Assembly: GCA_963837485.1 (NCBI GenBank)
Contig: CAWINP010000008.1
Coordinates: forward strand, 62,001 to 126,000
Length of the DNA stretch: 64,000 nt
Source of the DNA: Solirubrobacter sp963837485
GTDB lineage: Bacteria > Actinomycetota > Thermoleophilia > Solirubrobacterales > Solirubrobacteraceae
Reading direction: 5' to 3'
Of the stretch, positions 1-8,474 are shown in pieces. The stretch's first letter is position 1, and every line of letters starts with the position of its first letter. The translations under genes were made by a program, and so were the position numbers. The notes beneath the pieces were generated by a model, which saw nothing but the letters and a program-made list of their open reading frames with translations, made no database searches and was not told the DNA's origin.

Positions 1-1
1 G

Positions 2-1756
2 TCGGGCCATCCGACCTCGTCGATGTCGGCGGCGGACCTGATGGCGGTGCTGATCGACGGCCATCTCAAGCTCGACTATGAGAACCCGCACAACCCCGCC
101 AACGACCATCTGATCTTCTCCAAGGGCCACGCGTCGCCGCTGTATTACTCGATCCTCAAGGCGGTCTCCTACATCGACGACGAGGAGCTGCTGACGTTCC
201 GCCGGCTCCACAGCCGGCTCGAGGGCCACCCCACGCCGCGCATCCCGCCGACCGACGTGGCGACCGGCTCGCTCGGCCAGGGCCTGCCGATCGGCGTCGG
301 CATCGGGATCGCGGGCCGCGATCTGGACAAGCTGCCGTACCGCGTCTGGGTCCTGTGCGGCGATTCCGAGATGGCCGAGGGCTCGATGTGGGAGGCCTTC
401 CAGCACGCGGGCTGGGAGGGGCTGGACAACGTCACCGCGATCATCGACGTCAACCGCCTCGGGCAGACGCGCGAGACGATGCTCGGTTGGGACGTCAACG
501 GCTACGTGCGCCGGATCGAAGCCTTCGGGTGGAACGCGATCGCGATCGACGGCCACGACGTCGAGGCGATCGAGGAGGCCTACCGCGAGGCGGAGGCGAC
601 CCAGGGCCGGCCGACCGCGATCGTCGCCCGCACCAAGAAGGGCAAGGGCGTCAAGGCGGTCGAGGACCTGCCGGGCAAGCACGGCAAGCCGCTCGACGAC
701 CCCGACGACGCGATCTCCGAGCTGGGCGGCGTCCGCGACCTGCGCGTCGACGTCGCCAAGCCGCCGGCCGGCGAGCCGCACCGCTTCCCGGTCCCGGGCG
801 GCGGGATGCCGTCGTACGAGCTCGGCGCCGAGGTCGCGACGCGCAAGGCCTACGGCGAGGCGATCGCCGCGCTCGGGTCGATCCGCGGCGATGTGGTGGC
901 GCTCGACGGCGAGGTGTCGAACTCGACGCACTCCGAGGACTTCCGCGAGGCCCACCCGGACCGCTACTTCGAGATGTTCATCGCCGAGCAGCAGCTCGCG
1001 TCGGCGGCGATCGGGTTCCAGGCGCGCGGCTGGGTGCCGTTCGCCTCGACGTTCGCGGCGTTCTGGTCGCGCGCGTACGACTTCATCCGCATGAGCGCGA
1101 TCTCGCGGGCGAACCTCCGCCTGTCGGGCTCGCACGCCGGCGTCTCGATCGGCGAGGACGGGCCGTCGCAGATGGCGCTCGAGGACATCGCGTCCTTCCG
1201 GGCGATCCACGGCTCCACGGTGCTGCATCCGTCGGATGCCAACCAGACCGCGAGGCTCGTCGCCGAGATGGCCGATCGCAAGGGCATCCAGTTCATCCGC
1301 ACGCTGCGCGGCAAGACGCCGGTGCGGACCGGGCCGCACGAGCGGGTGCACATCGGCGGCAGCCGGGTCGCGCACGAGGGCGACGACGTGGCGATCGTCG
1401 CGTGCGGGATCACCGTCGAGGAGGCGATCGCGGCCGCCGAGCGGCTCGCCGAGCAGGGCGTGCGCGCACGCGTGCTCGACGCCTACTCGATCAAGCCGAT
1501 CGACGCCGAGGCCGTGCGCGCGGCGGCGCGCGAGTGCGGCGCGCTGGTCACCGTCGAGGACCACTGGGCGGAGGGCGGCCTCGGCGACGCCGTGCTGGAG
1601 GCGCTCGCGTCCGGCGACGACCACGCGCACGTGGTCAAGCTCGCGGTGCGCGAGATGCCGACGTCGGGGACGCCCGAGGAGCTGCTGCGCGAGGCGCAGA
1701 TCGACGCCGCCGCGATCGCCGATGCGGCGAGGAGGCTCGCCGGCGCCCGGACCTGA
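2..1756 (+). CDS. tkt: Transketolase (5' end outside the window)
   Basis: Thiamine-diphosphate enzyme of the non-oxidative pentose phosphate pathway that moves two-carbon ketol units between sugar phosphates in the cytosol. The frame is open from base 2 and encodes SGHPTSSMSAADL, the conserved N-terminal GHP region, so the real start lies upstream; the ATG at 23 is probably internal. SKGHASP, GSLGQGLPIGVG and the cofactor-binding GDSEMAEGSMWE follow; the pyrimidine-domain motif FIAEQQLASAAIGF comes near residue 325, and the C-terminal domain is complete. About 585 residues are visible, close to a full single-chain enzyme (620-660). It is followed by a hairpin and then the agmatine genes, with no sign of co-transcription. 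Family assignment is firm; the exact sugar specificity is not shown. Confidence 0.93.
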   Translation, partial: SGHPTSSMSAADLMAVLIDGHLKLDYENPHNPANDHLIFSKGHASPLYYSILKAVSYIDDEELLTFRRLHSRLEGHPTPRIPPTDVATGSLGQGLPIGVGIGIAGRDLDKLPYRVWVLCGDSEMAEGSMWEAFQHAGWEGLDNVTAIIDVNRLGQTRETMLGWDVNGYVRRIEAFGWNAIAIDGHDVEAIEEAYREAEATQGRPTAIVARTKKGKGVKAVEDLPGKHGKPLDDPDDAISELGGVRDLRVDVAKPPAGEPHRFPVPGGGMPSYELGAEVATRKAYGEAIAALGSIRGDVVALDGEVSNSTHSEDFREAHPDRYFEMFIAEQQLASAAIGFQARGWVPFASTFAAFWSRAYDFIRMSAISRANLRLSGSHAGVSIGEDGPSQMALEDIASFRAIHGSTVLHPSDANQTARLVAEMADRKGIQFIRTLRGKTPVRTGPHERVHIGGSRVAHEGDDVAIVACGITVEEAIAAAERLAEQGVRARVLDAYSIKPIDAEAVRAAARECGALVTVEDHWAEGGLGDAVLEALASGDDHAHVVKLAVREMPTSGTPEELLREAQIDAAAIADAARRLAGART

Positions 1757-1767
1757 GCCCGGGCGCC
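1742..1767 (+). terminator. Hairpin across the transketolase stop codon
   Basis: A perfect 9-bp stem (GGCGCCCGG at 1742-1750 with CCGGGCGCC at 1759-1767) and 8-nt loop contains the transketolase stop codon. A second inverted pair, GCCGCCGG at 1770-1777 and CCGGCGGC at 1802-1809, follows. Neither has a T-run, as is common in G+C-rich actinobacteria, so termination is inferred from position only. Confidence 0.5.
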
Positions 1768-1858
1768 AAGCCGCCGGAAATCCGTAGACCGCACCGGCCC
1801 CCCGGCGGCAACGTGCGGATGTAAGCGGACGCACCAGTCCTCACCATCGGGAGTGCCT

Positions 1859-2896
1859 ATGAAGCACTTCCTCGATACCCAGGACTTCTCCCGGCTCGAG
1901 CTGCAGGAGTTGCTCGAGCTGATCAGGCTCCTGAAGGACGCCGACTACGACGGCGCCGTCCCCCAGCTGCTGCGCAACCGCTCGCTCGGAATGATCTTCG
2001 AGGAGCCGTCGACGCGCACACGCGTGTCGTTCGAGGTCGCGATGGCCAAGCTCGGCGGCCACGCGCTCTACCTCAAGCCCGGCGAGATCCACCTCGGCCG
2101 GCGTGAGTCGCTCTACGACACGGCCAAGGTGCTCTCGCGCATGTGCGACGTGATCGAGGCGCGCACGCTGGCGCACGAGACCGTCATGCGGCTCGCCGAG
2201 GCCGCCACCGTCCCGGTCATCAACGGCCTGACGGACTTCAACCACCCGACGCAGGCCGTCTGCGACCTGTTCACGATGACCGAGCACCTGCCTCCAGGAC
2301 GCGAGCTGGAGGACTGCACCGTGGTCTTCGTCGGCGATCGCACGAACGTCTGCAGCTCGACGATGTTCCTGACCACGCAGTTCGGGATGCGGTTCATCCA
2401 CGCCGCGCCGCCCGCCTACCAGGCTCCGCCGGAGTGGGTCGCGGTCGCCGAGGCGAACGCCGCGCTGTCCGGCGGCTCGGTCGAGGTGACCGCCGACGTC
2501 GAGGCCGCGATCGCCGAGGCCGACTTCGTCTACACGGACCTGTGGTGGTGGGTCGACCAGGAGGACGAGATCCCCGACCGCCGCGCCGCGTTCATGCCCC
2601 GCTATCAGGTCAACGCCGAGCTGTTCGCCCGCGCTCCGGCCCACGCGCGCTTCATGCACTGCCTGCCGGCGTCGCGCGGCGTCGAGGTCACCGACGAGGT
2701 GATCGACCACGAGCGCTCGATCGTCTTCGACCAAGCGGAGAACCGGCTTCACGCCGAGAAGGGGATCCTCGTCTGGCTCGCCTACCCGACGATCAAGCAC
2801 CATCCGAGCGACGACCTGCGCCGCTATCACGAAGGACGGGTGCAGGCGTACCTCAGCCACGCCGGCTGGGACCAGCCCGTGCACGTCCGGTCCTGA
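1859..2896 (+). CDS. aguB: Putrescine carbamoyltransferase
   Basis: Transcarbamylase that phosphorolyses N-carbamoylputrescine to putrescine and carbamoyl phosphate. The carbamoyl-phosphate site STRTRVSFE is near residue 55, and the HPTQAVCDL and HCLPAS motifs are in place. Ornithine carbamoyltransferases carry an SMG loop after the DxW motif; here the segment reads DLWWWVDQEDE, so ornithine specificity is unlikely. The C-terminus has the long helical tail typical of the putrescine enzyme. Start ATG 1859 has GGGAG five bases upstream; a GTG at 1853 is less likely. It is followed 12 bp later by a permease and then agmatine deiminase, the AgDI gene set. No carbamate kinase gene is adjacent. Confidence 0.86.
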   Translation: MKHFLDTQDFSRLELQELLELIRLLKDADYDGAVPQLLRNRSLGMIFEEPSTRTRVSFEVAMAKLGGHALYLKPGEIHLGRRESLYDTAKVLSRMCDVIEARTLAHETVMRLAEAATVPVINGLTDFNHPTQAVCDLFTMTEHLPPGRELEDCTVVFVGDRTNVCSSTMFLTTQFGMRFIHAAPPAYQAPPEWVAVAEANAALSGGSVEVTADVEAAIAEADFVYTDLWWWVDQEDEIPDRRAAFMPRYQVNAELFARAPAHARFMHCLPASRGVEVTDEVIDHERSIVFDQAENRLHAEKGILVWLAYPTIKHHPSDDLRRYHEGRVQAYLSHAGWDQPVHVRS

Positions 2897-2908
2897 AGGA
2901 GTCTCGTC

Positions 2909-4378
2909 ATGACCAATGACGCCGTCGCAGGGAGGCCGGCCCGCCGCCGCGTCCTCGGCCTGCTCGACATCACGCTGTTCACCGTCTCGGCGATGCTCGT
3001 CGTCGACCAGCTGACTGCCTCCGCGGCGATCGGCACCAAGGTCATCGGCTGGTGGATCCTGGCCATCGTCGTCTTCCTCATCCCGTACGGGCTCATCACC
3101 GCCGAGCTCGCGACGACCTACCCCGACCAGGGCGGCATCTACGTCTGGATCAAGCGCGCGTTCGGCCCGCGCTGGGCCGCGCGCACGACCTACTGGTACT
3201 GGGTCAACGTGGCGATGTGGATGCCGGCGGTGTTCCTGCTGTTCGCCGGGATGTTCATGCAGCTGTTCGTCGACCGCTGGACCGACTGGCCCGCCGGCAA
3301 GTGGCCGCAGATCATCCTCGCGGTCGGGCTCACGTGGGCGGTCGTCGGCGTCGGCGTCGCGCGCCTGGAGATCGGCAAGTGGGTCAACAACATCGGCGCC
3401 GCGCTGAAGGCCATCATCATCTTCGCGATCGGCGCCGGCGGCATCGTGTTCGCGATCCGCCACGGCGCGGCGAACACGATCAACGGCTCGAGCTTCGTGC
3501 CGTCGTTCGACGTCGCCAAGGAGTTCCTGCCGGTGATCGTCTTCATGCTGCTCGGGTTCGAGCTCGTGTCGAGCATGGCCGGCGAGGTCAAGCATCCCGA
3601 GAAGCGAATCCCGCGCGCGCTGGCGACCTCCGGCGCGGCGATCGCGTTCCTGTATGTGTTCGCGACCATCGGGATCCTGCTCGCGCTCTCGCTCGACAAG
3701 CTCGGCCTCGTGCAGGGACTGGTCGACACGTTCAGGGCGATCTTCGGCACCTCTGGCGCCGGCGAAGTGGTCGTCTACGCGCTCGGGATCGGCGCGCTCT
3801 ACACGTTCTTCACGAACATGACCACATGGAGCATGGGCGCGAACCGCGCGGCCGCCGAAGCGGCCGCCGACGGCGAGCTCCCCGGGCTGCTCGCGCGCGA
3901 GCACCCGGTCCGCGGCACCCCCGTCGCCGCGTTCGTCGCCACCGGCGTCATCTCGACCGCGGTGCTGCTCGTCGCGGCACTCTTCATCGACACGCAGGAC
4001 TCGCTGTTCTACGCGGTGTTCGCCGCGTCCTCGGTCGTGTTCCTGCTGCCGTACCTGCTGATGCTGCCCGCGGCGGCGATCCTGCGCCGAAAGGACCCCG
4101 ACACGGAGCGGCCGTTCCGGATTCCCGGCGGCACGCGCGTCGCGGCGGCGCTCGGCGCGATCACGAGCCTCTGCATCGCGGCCGGCATCGTCCTGTTCCT
4201 GTGGCCGGAGGTCCCGAACGCCCCTGAGGACTGGTCCTACACCGGGCCGCTGCTCGCGATCGTCGCCGCCGCGCTGGTCGCCGGCGAGCTGATCCTCTGG
4301 CGCATGGCACACCCGCGGACCGGGCCTGCGCCGCGCCTGCCGCGCCTGCACCGTCCGGTGACCGGGGCGAAGCCGTGA
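2909..4378 (+). CDS. aguD: APC-family amino acid/polyamine permease (agmatine-putrescine exchanger candidate)
   Basis: Membrane transporter of about 489 residues with roughly 12 hydrophobic segments, beginning with the GLLDITLFTVSAML helix and the EL-TTYPDQGGIYVW segment typical of the amino acid-polyamine-organocation superfamily. A GGAG sits upstream of the ATG. Its place between putrescine carbamoyltransferase and agmatine deiminase makes agmatine uptake, perhaps in exchange for putrescine, the most likely role. The substrate is inferred from context; the family also moves glutamate/GABA and other amino acids. The stop overlaps the next start codon (GTGA). Confidence 0.8.
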   Translation: MTNDAVAGRPARRRVLGLLDITLFTVSAMLVVDQLTASAAIGTKVIGWWILAIVVFLIPYGLITAELATTYPDQGGIYVWIKRAFGPRWAARTTYWYWVNVAMWMPAVFLLFAGMFMQLFVDRWTDWPAGKWPQIILAVGLTWAVVGVGVARLEIGKWVNNIGAALKAIIIFAIGAGGIVFAIRHGAANTINGSSFVPSFDVAKEFLPVIVFMLLGFELVSSMAGEVKHPEKRIPRALATSGAAIAFLYVFATIGILLALSLDKLGLVQGLVDTFRAIFGTSGAGEVVVYALGIGALYTFFTNMTTWSMGANRAAAEAAADGELPGLLAREHPVRGTPVAAFVATGVISTAVLLVAALFIDTQDSLFYAVFAASSVVFLLPYLLMLPAAAILRRKDPDTERPFRIPGGTRVAAALGAITSLCIAAGIVLFLWPEVPNAPEDWSYTGPLLAIVAAALVAGELILWRMAHPRTGPAPRLPRLHRPVTGAKP

Positions 4379-5460
4379 GCGCCACGATCCTCTCCACGCC
4401 CGCGGCCGACGGGTTCTTCATGCCGGGCGAGTTCGCTCGCCACGCCGGCTGCTGGATGGCCTGGCCCGAGCGCACCGACAACTGGCGCTGGGGCGCCAAG
4501 CCGGCGCAGGAGGCGTTCGCCGCGGTCGCCGAGGCGATCCACCCGAGCGATCCGGTGACCATGGCCGTCTCCGACCACCAGTTCGAGCACGCCCGCTCGA
4601 TGCTCTCGCCCGGCATCCGGGTCGTCGAGCTCACCACCGACGACTCGTGGATGCGCGACATCGGCCCGACGTTCGTGATCGACCGGCACGGTCGCTGCCG
4701 CGGCATCGACTGGCACTTCAATGCGTGGGGCGGGCTCGAGGGCGGGCTGTACTTCCCGTGGGAGCACGACGAGCGCGCGGCGCGCAAGGTGCTCGAGATC
4801 GAGGGCCTGGACCGCTACCCGGCGCCGATCGTGCTCGAGGGCGGCTCGATCCACGTCGACGGCGAGGGCACCGTGCTCACGACCGAGGAGTGCCTGCTCA
4901 ACCACAACCGCAACCCCGGGCTCTCGCGCCTGGAGATCGAGCACGTGCTGTGCGACTACCTGGGCGCCCAGACCGTGGTCTGGCTGCCGCGCGGCGTCTA
5001 CCACGACGAGACGAGCGGGCACGTCGACAACCTCGCCTGCTTCGTGAAGCCCGGCGTGGTGGCGCTCACGTGGACCGACGACCCGTCGGACCCGCAGCAC
5101 GAGATCTCGTGCGAGGCGCTGGACGTGCTCGACCGCCACGGGCTCGAGGTCGTCTGCCTCCCCTCGCCCGGCCCCGTCCTGATCGGCGAGCAGGAGGCGC
5201 ACGGCGTCGACGCGATCGACGGCACGATGCCGCGCCGCCCCGGCGACCGGCTGGCCGCGTCGTACGTGAACTTCTACCTCGGCACGACGCGGATCGTCTA
5301 CCCGCTGCTGGACCCGCGCCACGACGACGAGGCGGCCGCGATCCTCGCCGGCTGCTTCCCGGGGCGCGAGATCGTCGGGGTGCCGGCGCACGAGATCCTG
5401 CTCGGCGGCGGCGACATCCACTGCATCACGCAGCAGGTGCCGGCGGGAGTCGAGCTCTAG
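4375..5460 (+). CDS. aguA: Agmatine deiminase
   Basis: Hydrolyses agmatine to N-carbamoylputrescine and ammonia, the step before the upstream carbamoyltransferase. It belongs to the guanidino-group-modifying (porphyromonas-type peptidylarginine deiminase) fold: MPGEFARHAGCWMAWP near residue 15, DDSWMRDIGPT near 92, HETSGHVDN in the middle and the catalytic cysteine in LGGGDIHCITQQ near residue 345. Length of 361 residues is normal. Start is GTG 4375, overlapping the permease stop by four bases, so translation is probably coupled. Its 3' end overlaps a convergent small gene by four bases. Confidence 0.9.
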   Translation: MSATILSTPAADGFFMPGEFARHAGCWMAWPERTDNWRWGAKPAQEAFAAVAEAIHPSDPVTMAVSDHQFEHARSMLSPGIRVVELTTDDSWMRDIGPTFVIDRHGRCRGIDWHFNAWGGLEGGLYFPWEHDERAARKVLEIEGLDRYPAPIVLEGGSIHVDGEGTVLTTEECLLNHNRNPGLSRLEIEHVLCDYLGAQTVVWLPRGVYHDETSGHVDNLACFVKPGVVALTWTDDPSDPQHEISCEALDVLDRHGLEVVCLPSPGPVLIGEQEAHGVDAIDGTMPRRPGDRLAASYVNFYLGTTRIVYPLLDPRHDDEAAAILAGCFPGREIVGVPAHEILLGGGDIHCITQQVPAGVEL

Positions 5461-5630
5461 GGCTCGTCGACCAGCTCGTCCGCGGGGGCCTCTTCCATCG
5501 CGTGCACGGTGCACAGGAAGGGGCCCCCGGCCTCGCGCGCGGCCTCGATCTCCGGCGTGGTCAGCTTCGCGCCGCAGACGGCGCACTTTCGGGCGATGGT
5601 GTCGTCGAGGGTGCGCTCTTCGAGGTCCAT
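5457..5630 (-). CDS. Small zinc-ribbon-like protein, 57 residues
   Basis: Encodes an acidic 57-residue protein with CAVCGAKL near residue 15 and CTVH near residue 42, a spacing that suits one zinc site (CxxC plus CxxH). It begins with MDLEERTLDDTIARK and ends in a Glu/Asp-rich tail. The start lies inside the 3' end of the upstream exporter ORF on the same strand, and its stop overlaps aguA. No strong ribosome-binding site is visible. Function unknown; the regular cysteine spacing and codon pattern argue for a real gene. Confidence 0.55.
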   Translation of the reverse strand: MDLEERTLDDTIARKCAVCGAKLTTPEIEAAREAGGPFLCTVHAMEEAPADELVDEP

Positions 5631-6994
5631 GCAGGGACGGTAGCGCGTACGCGGCCGAGCGAGAGTCCGGCGAGCGCCGCGACGGTGCCGGTGCCGACCA
5701 TCATCGCCCAGCCCTCCTGGAAATCGCTCAATCCGGGGTTGTCGCCGAGCAGCGCGATCAGCACCGCGATGCCGAGTACGGCGCCGATCTGGCGACAGGT
5801 CGCGTTGATCGCCGACCCGGTCGCGTAGCGCATGGGCGGCAGCTCGGCGACGGCCGCCGAGCCGAAGCCGGCGAACGAGGCGCCGACGCCGAGGCCGGTC
5901 AGGATCATGCCCGGCAGGTAGGCGAGGTAGTGCGGCTCGGCGCCGATTACGAGCGAGATGTACAGCGTGCCGGCCGCGAAGAGGACCCCGCCCGGGAACG
6001 CGACGGCGCCGGAGCCGAAGCGGTCAGCGATTCGCCCCGACACCGCCGCCGAGACCGCCGCCATCAGCGGCCCGGGCGTCACGGCGAAGCCGGCCTTGAG
6101 GATCGAGTAGTGCCAGACGCTGGTGAGGAAGAGGATGTTCGAGAGCAGCAGCGCGTAGAAGCCGAGCGAGAAGACTCCGACGCCGGCGCAGGCGACGGCA
6201 AACGAGCGCACGCGGAACAGGTGCAGCTCGAGCACCGGATGGTGGTGAGAGATCGAGCGCCGCACGAACGCCGCGGCGAGCGCCGCGGCGCCCGCGAACG
6301 CGCCGAGGACTCGTGCGCTGTCCCAGCCCCAGTCGGAGGCCTGGACGATGCCGAGCGAGAGCAGGCCGATCGACCCCGCCAGCAGGACGATCCCGAGCGT
6401 GTCAGGGACCACGCCGCGGTCCGGATCGCGGATCTCGTGCAGCAGCCGCCGCGCGGGGATGAGCGCCGCAGCGCCGATCAGCAGGTTCACGAAGAACACG
6501 AGCCGCCAGTCGGTCCACTCGATCAGCACGCCGCCCAGAGACGGGCCGGTGGCCGCGGCGACGGCGCCGACCGCTCCCCACAGCGCGGTCGCCGTCGCGC
6601 GCCGCTGCGGCGGGAACTCGGGCAGCAGCAGCGCCAGCGACGTGGGCACGAGCAGCGCGGCCCCGACCGCCTGCACGGCGCGCGCGGCGATCAGCACCTC
6701 GACCGACGGGGCCAGCCCGCAGGCCGCGGAGGCGAGCATGAAGACCCACAGGCCGATGAAGAACAGGCGCCGGCGCCCGACCAGGTCGGCAAGCCGCCCC
6801 GCAGGCACGAGCAGCGCGGCGAACACGATGTTGTACGCGTTCAGCACCCACGAGAGCCCCGCGACCGAGGCGTCCGGGAACGCGTGCTCGATGCTCGGGA
6901 ACGCGACGTTGACGATCGTCACGTCGAGGAAGGCCATGAACACGGCCGCAGCGGTGACGAGCAGGACCTTCCAGCGACGCTCGAGTTGCATCAT
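5561..6994 (-). CDS. MFS drug exporter of the DHA2 (14-helix) family
   Basis: Proton-driven exporter of 477 residues in the cytoplasmic membrane. The N-terminal helix carries FMAFLDVTIVNVAFPSI, typical of the EmrB/QacA branch, followed by the loop motif GRLADLVGRRRLFFIG and about 14 hydrophobic segments. The C-terminal 30 residues are Ser/Pro-rich and overlap the next small gene, so the true end of the folded domain is near 5640. It is divergent from an HxlR-type regulator with a short dyad between them, a common arrangement for regulated efflux. The substrate cannot be told from sequence. Confidence 0.88.
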   Translation of the reverse strand: MMQLERRWKVLLVTAAAVFMAFLDVTIVNVAFPSIEHAFPDASVAGLSWVLNAYNIVFAALLVPAGRLADLVGRRRLFFIGLWVFMLASAACGLAPSVEVLIAARAVQAVGAALLVPTSLALLLPEFPPQRRATATALWGAVGAVAAATGPSLGGVLIEWTDWRLVFFVNLLIGAAALIPARRLLHEIRDPDRGVVPDTLGIVLLAGSIGLLSLGIVQASDWGWDSARVLGAFAGAAALAAAFVRRSISHHHPVLELHLFRVRSFAVACAGVGVFSLGFYALLLSNILFLTSVWHYSILKAGFAVTPGPLMAAVSAAVSGRIADRFGSGAVAFPGGVLFAAGTLYISLVIGAEPHYLAYLPGMILTGLGVGASFAGFGSAAVAELPPMRYATGSAINATCRQIGAVLGIAVLIALLGDNPGLSDFQEGWAMMVGTGTVAALAGLSLGRVRATVPAWTSKSAPSTTPSPESAPSAARS

Positions 6995-7021
6995 GCAACG
7001 GACCCTACACGAGAACGTTGC
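6995..7021. promoter_or_regulatory. Dyad between exporter and HxlR gene, candidate operator
   Basis: GCAACG at 6995-7000 and CGTTGC at 7016-7021 form a 6-bp inverted repeat with a 15-bp spacer in the 46-bp divergent intergenic region. HxlR proteins bind such dyads as dimers. The arrangement suggests the regulator controls both genes; binding is inferred. Confidence 0.4.
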
Positions 7022-7040
7022 GTCACGCTACTCTCCCATT

Positions 7041-7505
7041 GTGCTCCCGCGCACCTATGACGGCCAGAACTGCTCGATCGCGCGCACGCTCGAGGTACTC
7101 GGCGAGCGCTGGACGCTGCTGGTTATCCGCGAGGCGTTCCTCGGTACGCGCCGCTTCGAGGGGTTCACCGAGCGCCTCGACATCGCGCGCAACGTCCTCA
7201 CCGCGCGGCTGACGCTGCTGGTCGAGCAGGGCGTGCTGCAGAAGGTCCGCTACCAGGAGCGCCCAGAGCGCTACGAGTACCGGCTGACCGAGAAGGGCCT
7301 GGACCTGTGGCCGGTCATCGTCGCGCTGCTGCAGTACGGCGACCGCTACTACGCGCCCGACGGCCCGCCGGTCGTGCTGCTCCACCGCGGCTGCGGCGGC
7401 GAGATCGACTCCCACCGCGTCTGCGGCGCGTGCGGCAAGCGGCTGACGGCGCGCGACTCGATGGCTACCGCGGGAGCTCCTGCTCCAGCGTCTGCACTCC
7501 GCTGA
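7041..7505 (+). CDS. HxlR-family winged-helix regulator
   Basis: DNA-binding regulator of 154 residues. The HxlR domain spans residues 1-105: CSIARTLEVLGERWTLLVIREAFLG, then FEGFTERLDIARNVLTARLTLLVEQGVL and the wing RYEYRLTEKG. A C-terminal CxxC-type segment (GCGGEIDSHRVCGACGKRL) resembles a zinc ribbon seen in many actinobacterial members. Start GTG 7041 is chosen because the family begins a few residues before the Cys; longer versions would run into the exporter gene. Divergent from the DHA2 exporter, which it probably represses. Its 3' end overlaps the convergent LigD polymerase gene by 41 bp. Confidence 0.87.
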   Translation: MLPRTYDGQNCSIARTLEVLGERWTLLVIREAFLGTRRFEGFTERLDIARNVLTARLTLLVEQGVLQKVRYQERPERYEYRLTEKGLDLWPVIVALLQYGDRYYAPDGPPVVLLHRGCGGEIDSHRVCGACGKRLTARDSMATAGAPAPASALR

Positions 7506-8370
7506 ACAGGTCTCCCAGCTCCTCCACGCGCGCCAGCACCTCCGGCGCGGTGAACGCGAGCGGCTCCCCCGATTCCGCCATCTCCTCGACCTCGTCCCAG
7601 CTCAGCGGCGTCGACACCGTGGGCCGCTCCATGGCGCGCAGCGAGTACACGTTGACCGTCGTCTTGTGACGGTCGTTCTGGCTCCAGTCGACGAACACCT
7701 TGCCGCCGCGCTTGGCCTTGCTCATGTCCGAGACCACGTGGTCGCGGTCGCGGCGCTCCAGCAGCTGCGCGAGGTGCATGGCGAACGTCTTGGTCTCGTC
7801 CCACGTCACGGCCGGCGTGTTGAGCGGGAGGTAGACCTGCATGCCCTTCGAGCCCGACGTCTTGGGGAACGCCTCCAGGCCGAGGTGGTCGAACGCCTCG
7901 CGCAGGTCGAGCGCGACGCGCGCGCACTCCACGATCGTGGCCGGCGCGCCCGGGTCGAGGTCGAACGCGACCAGCGTGGGCGTCTCGATGTCCGAGGCGC
8001 GCGCCAGCGGCGTGTGCATCTCGAGATCGGCGAGGTTGGCCAGCCACACGAGCGTCGCCAGGTCGTCGGCGACGCAGTAGTTGATGTCGCCCTCGTTGCG
8101 GCCTGACCAGACCGGCGCCACGCGCACCCACTCCGGCCGGTGCGACGGGCAGCGCTTCTCGTAGAAGTGGCCGCCGTCGACGCCGTCCGGATAGCGCTTG
8201 AGCGTCAGCGGGCGGTCGCGCAGGTGCGAGAGCAGGACGGGCGCGATCCGCGTGTAGTAGTCGATCACGTGCCCCTTCGTGAACCCGGCCTGCGGATAGA
8301 GGAGCTTGTCGAGGTTCGACAGCGACAGGCGGCGATCGTCGATGCTCACTTCGAGGCGCTTCGCGGGCAC
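7465..8370 (-). CDS. ligD: LigD-type polymerase/primase of NHEJ, stand-alone domain
   Basis: Archaeo-eukaryotic primase-type polymerase that fills and extends DNA ends during non-homologous end joining. The protein is 301 residues and contains only the polymerase domain: LDKLLYPQAGFTKGHVIDYY at the start, KRYPDGVDG and FYEKRCPSH, the catalytic AFDLDPG near residue 142, SGSKGMQVYLPL near 178 and a SKAKRGGKVFVDW segment. In mycobacteria this domain is fused to ligase and phosphoesterase; here those lie in a separate gene at 13.4-14.8 kb beside ku. Divergent from a sigma factor gene. Confidence 0.9.
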   Translation of the reverse strand: MPAKRLEVSIDDRRLSLSNLDKLLYPQAGFTKGHVIDYYTRIAPVLLSHLRDRPLTLKRYPDGVDGGHFYEKRCPSHRPEWVRVAPVWSGRNEGDINYCVADDLATLVWLANLADLEMHTPLARASDIETPTLVAFDLDPGAPATIVECARVALDLREAFDHLGLEAFPKTSGSKGMQVYLPLNTPAVTWDETKTFAMHLAQLLERRDRDHVVSDMSKAKRGGKVFVDWSQNDRHKTTVNVYSLRAMERPTVSTPLSWDEVEEMAESGEPLAFTAPEVLARVEELGDLFSGVQTLEQELPR

Positions 8371-8431
8371 GGACGGAGAGTATGGCCGTCGCCGGCCGCG
8401 TCACGAGCCTGACGGCGTGTCGGGAATTTGA

Positions 8432-8452
8432 CCGGAAATGGCTGATTTCCGG
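8432..8452. promoter_or_regulatory. Perfect palindrome upstream of the sigma factor gene
   Basis: CCGGAAAT at 8432-8439 and ATTTCCGG at 8445-8452 are a perfect 8-bp inverted repeat with a 5-bp spacer, in the region between the LigD polymerase and sigma factor genes, about 22 bp before the chosen sigma start. It could be an operator or an RNA hairpin in the sigma leader. Confidence 0.4.
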
Positions 8453-8474
8453 CACCTGGGGTACGGCAATTGCG

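Noticed and set aside
1841..4351. 836-codon open frame on the minus strand opposite aguB and the permease
   Set aside because: It is a shadow frame: Arg/Asp/Glu/His-rich with no family pattern, and the plus-strand genes are clear.
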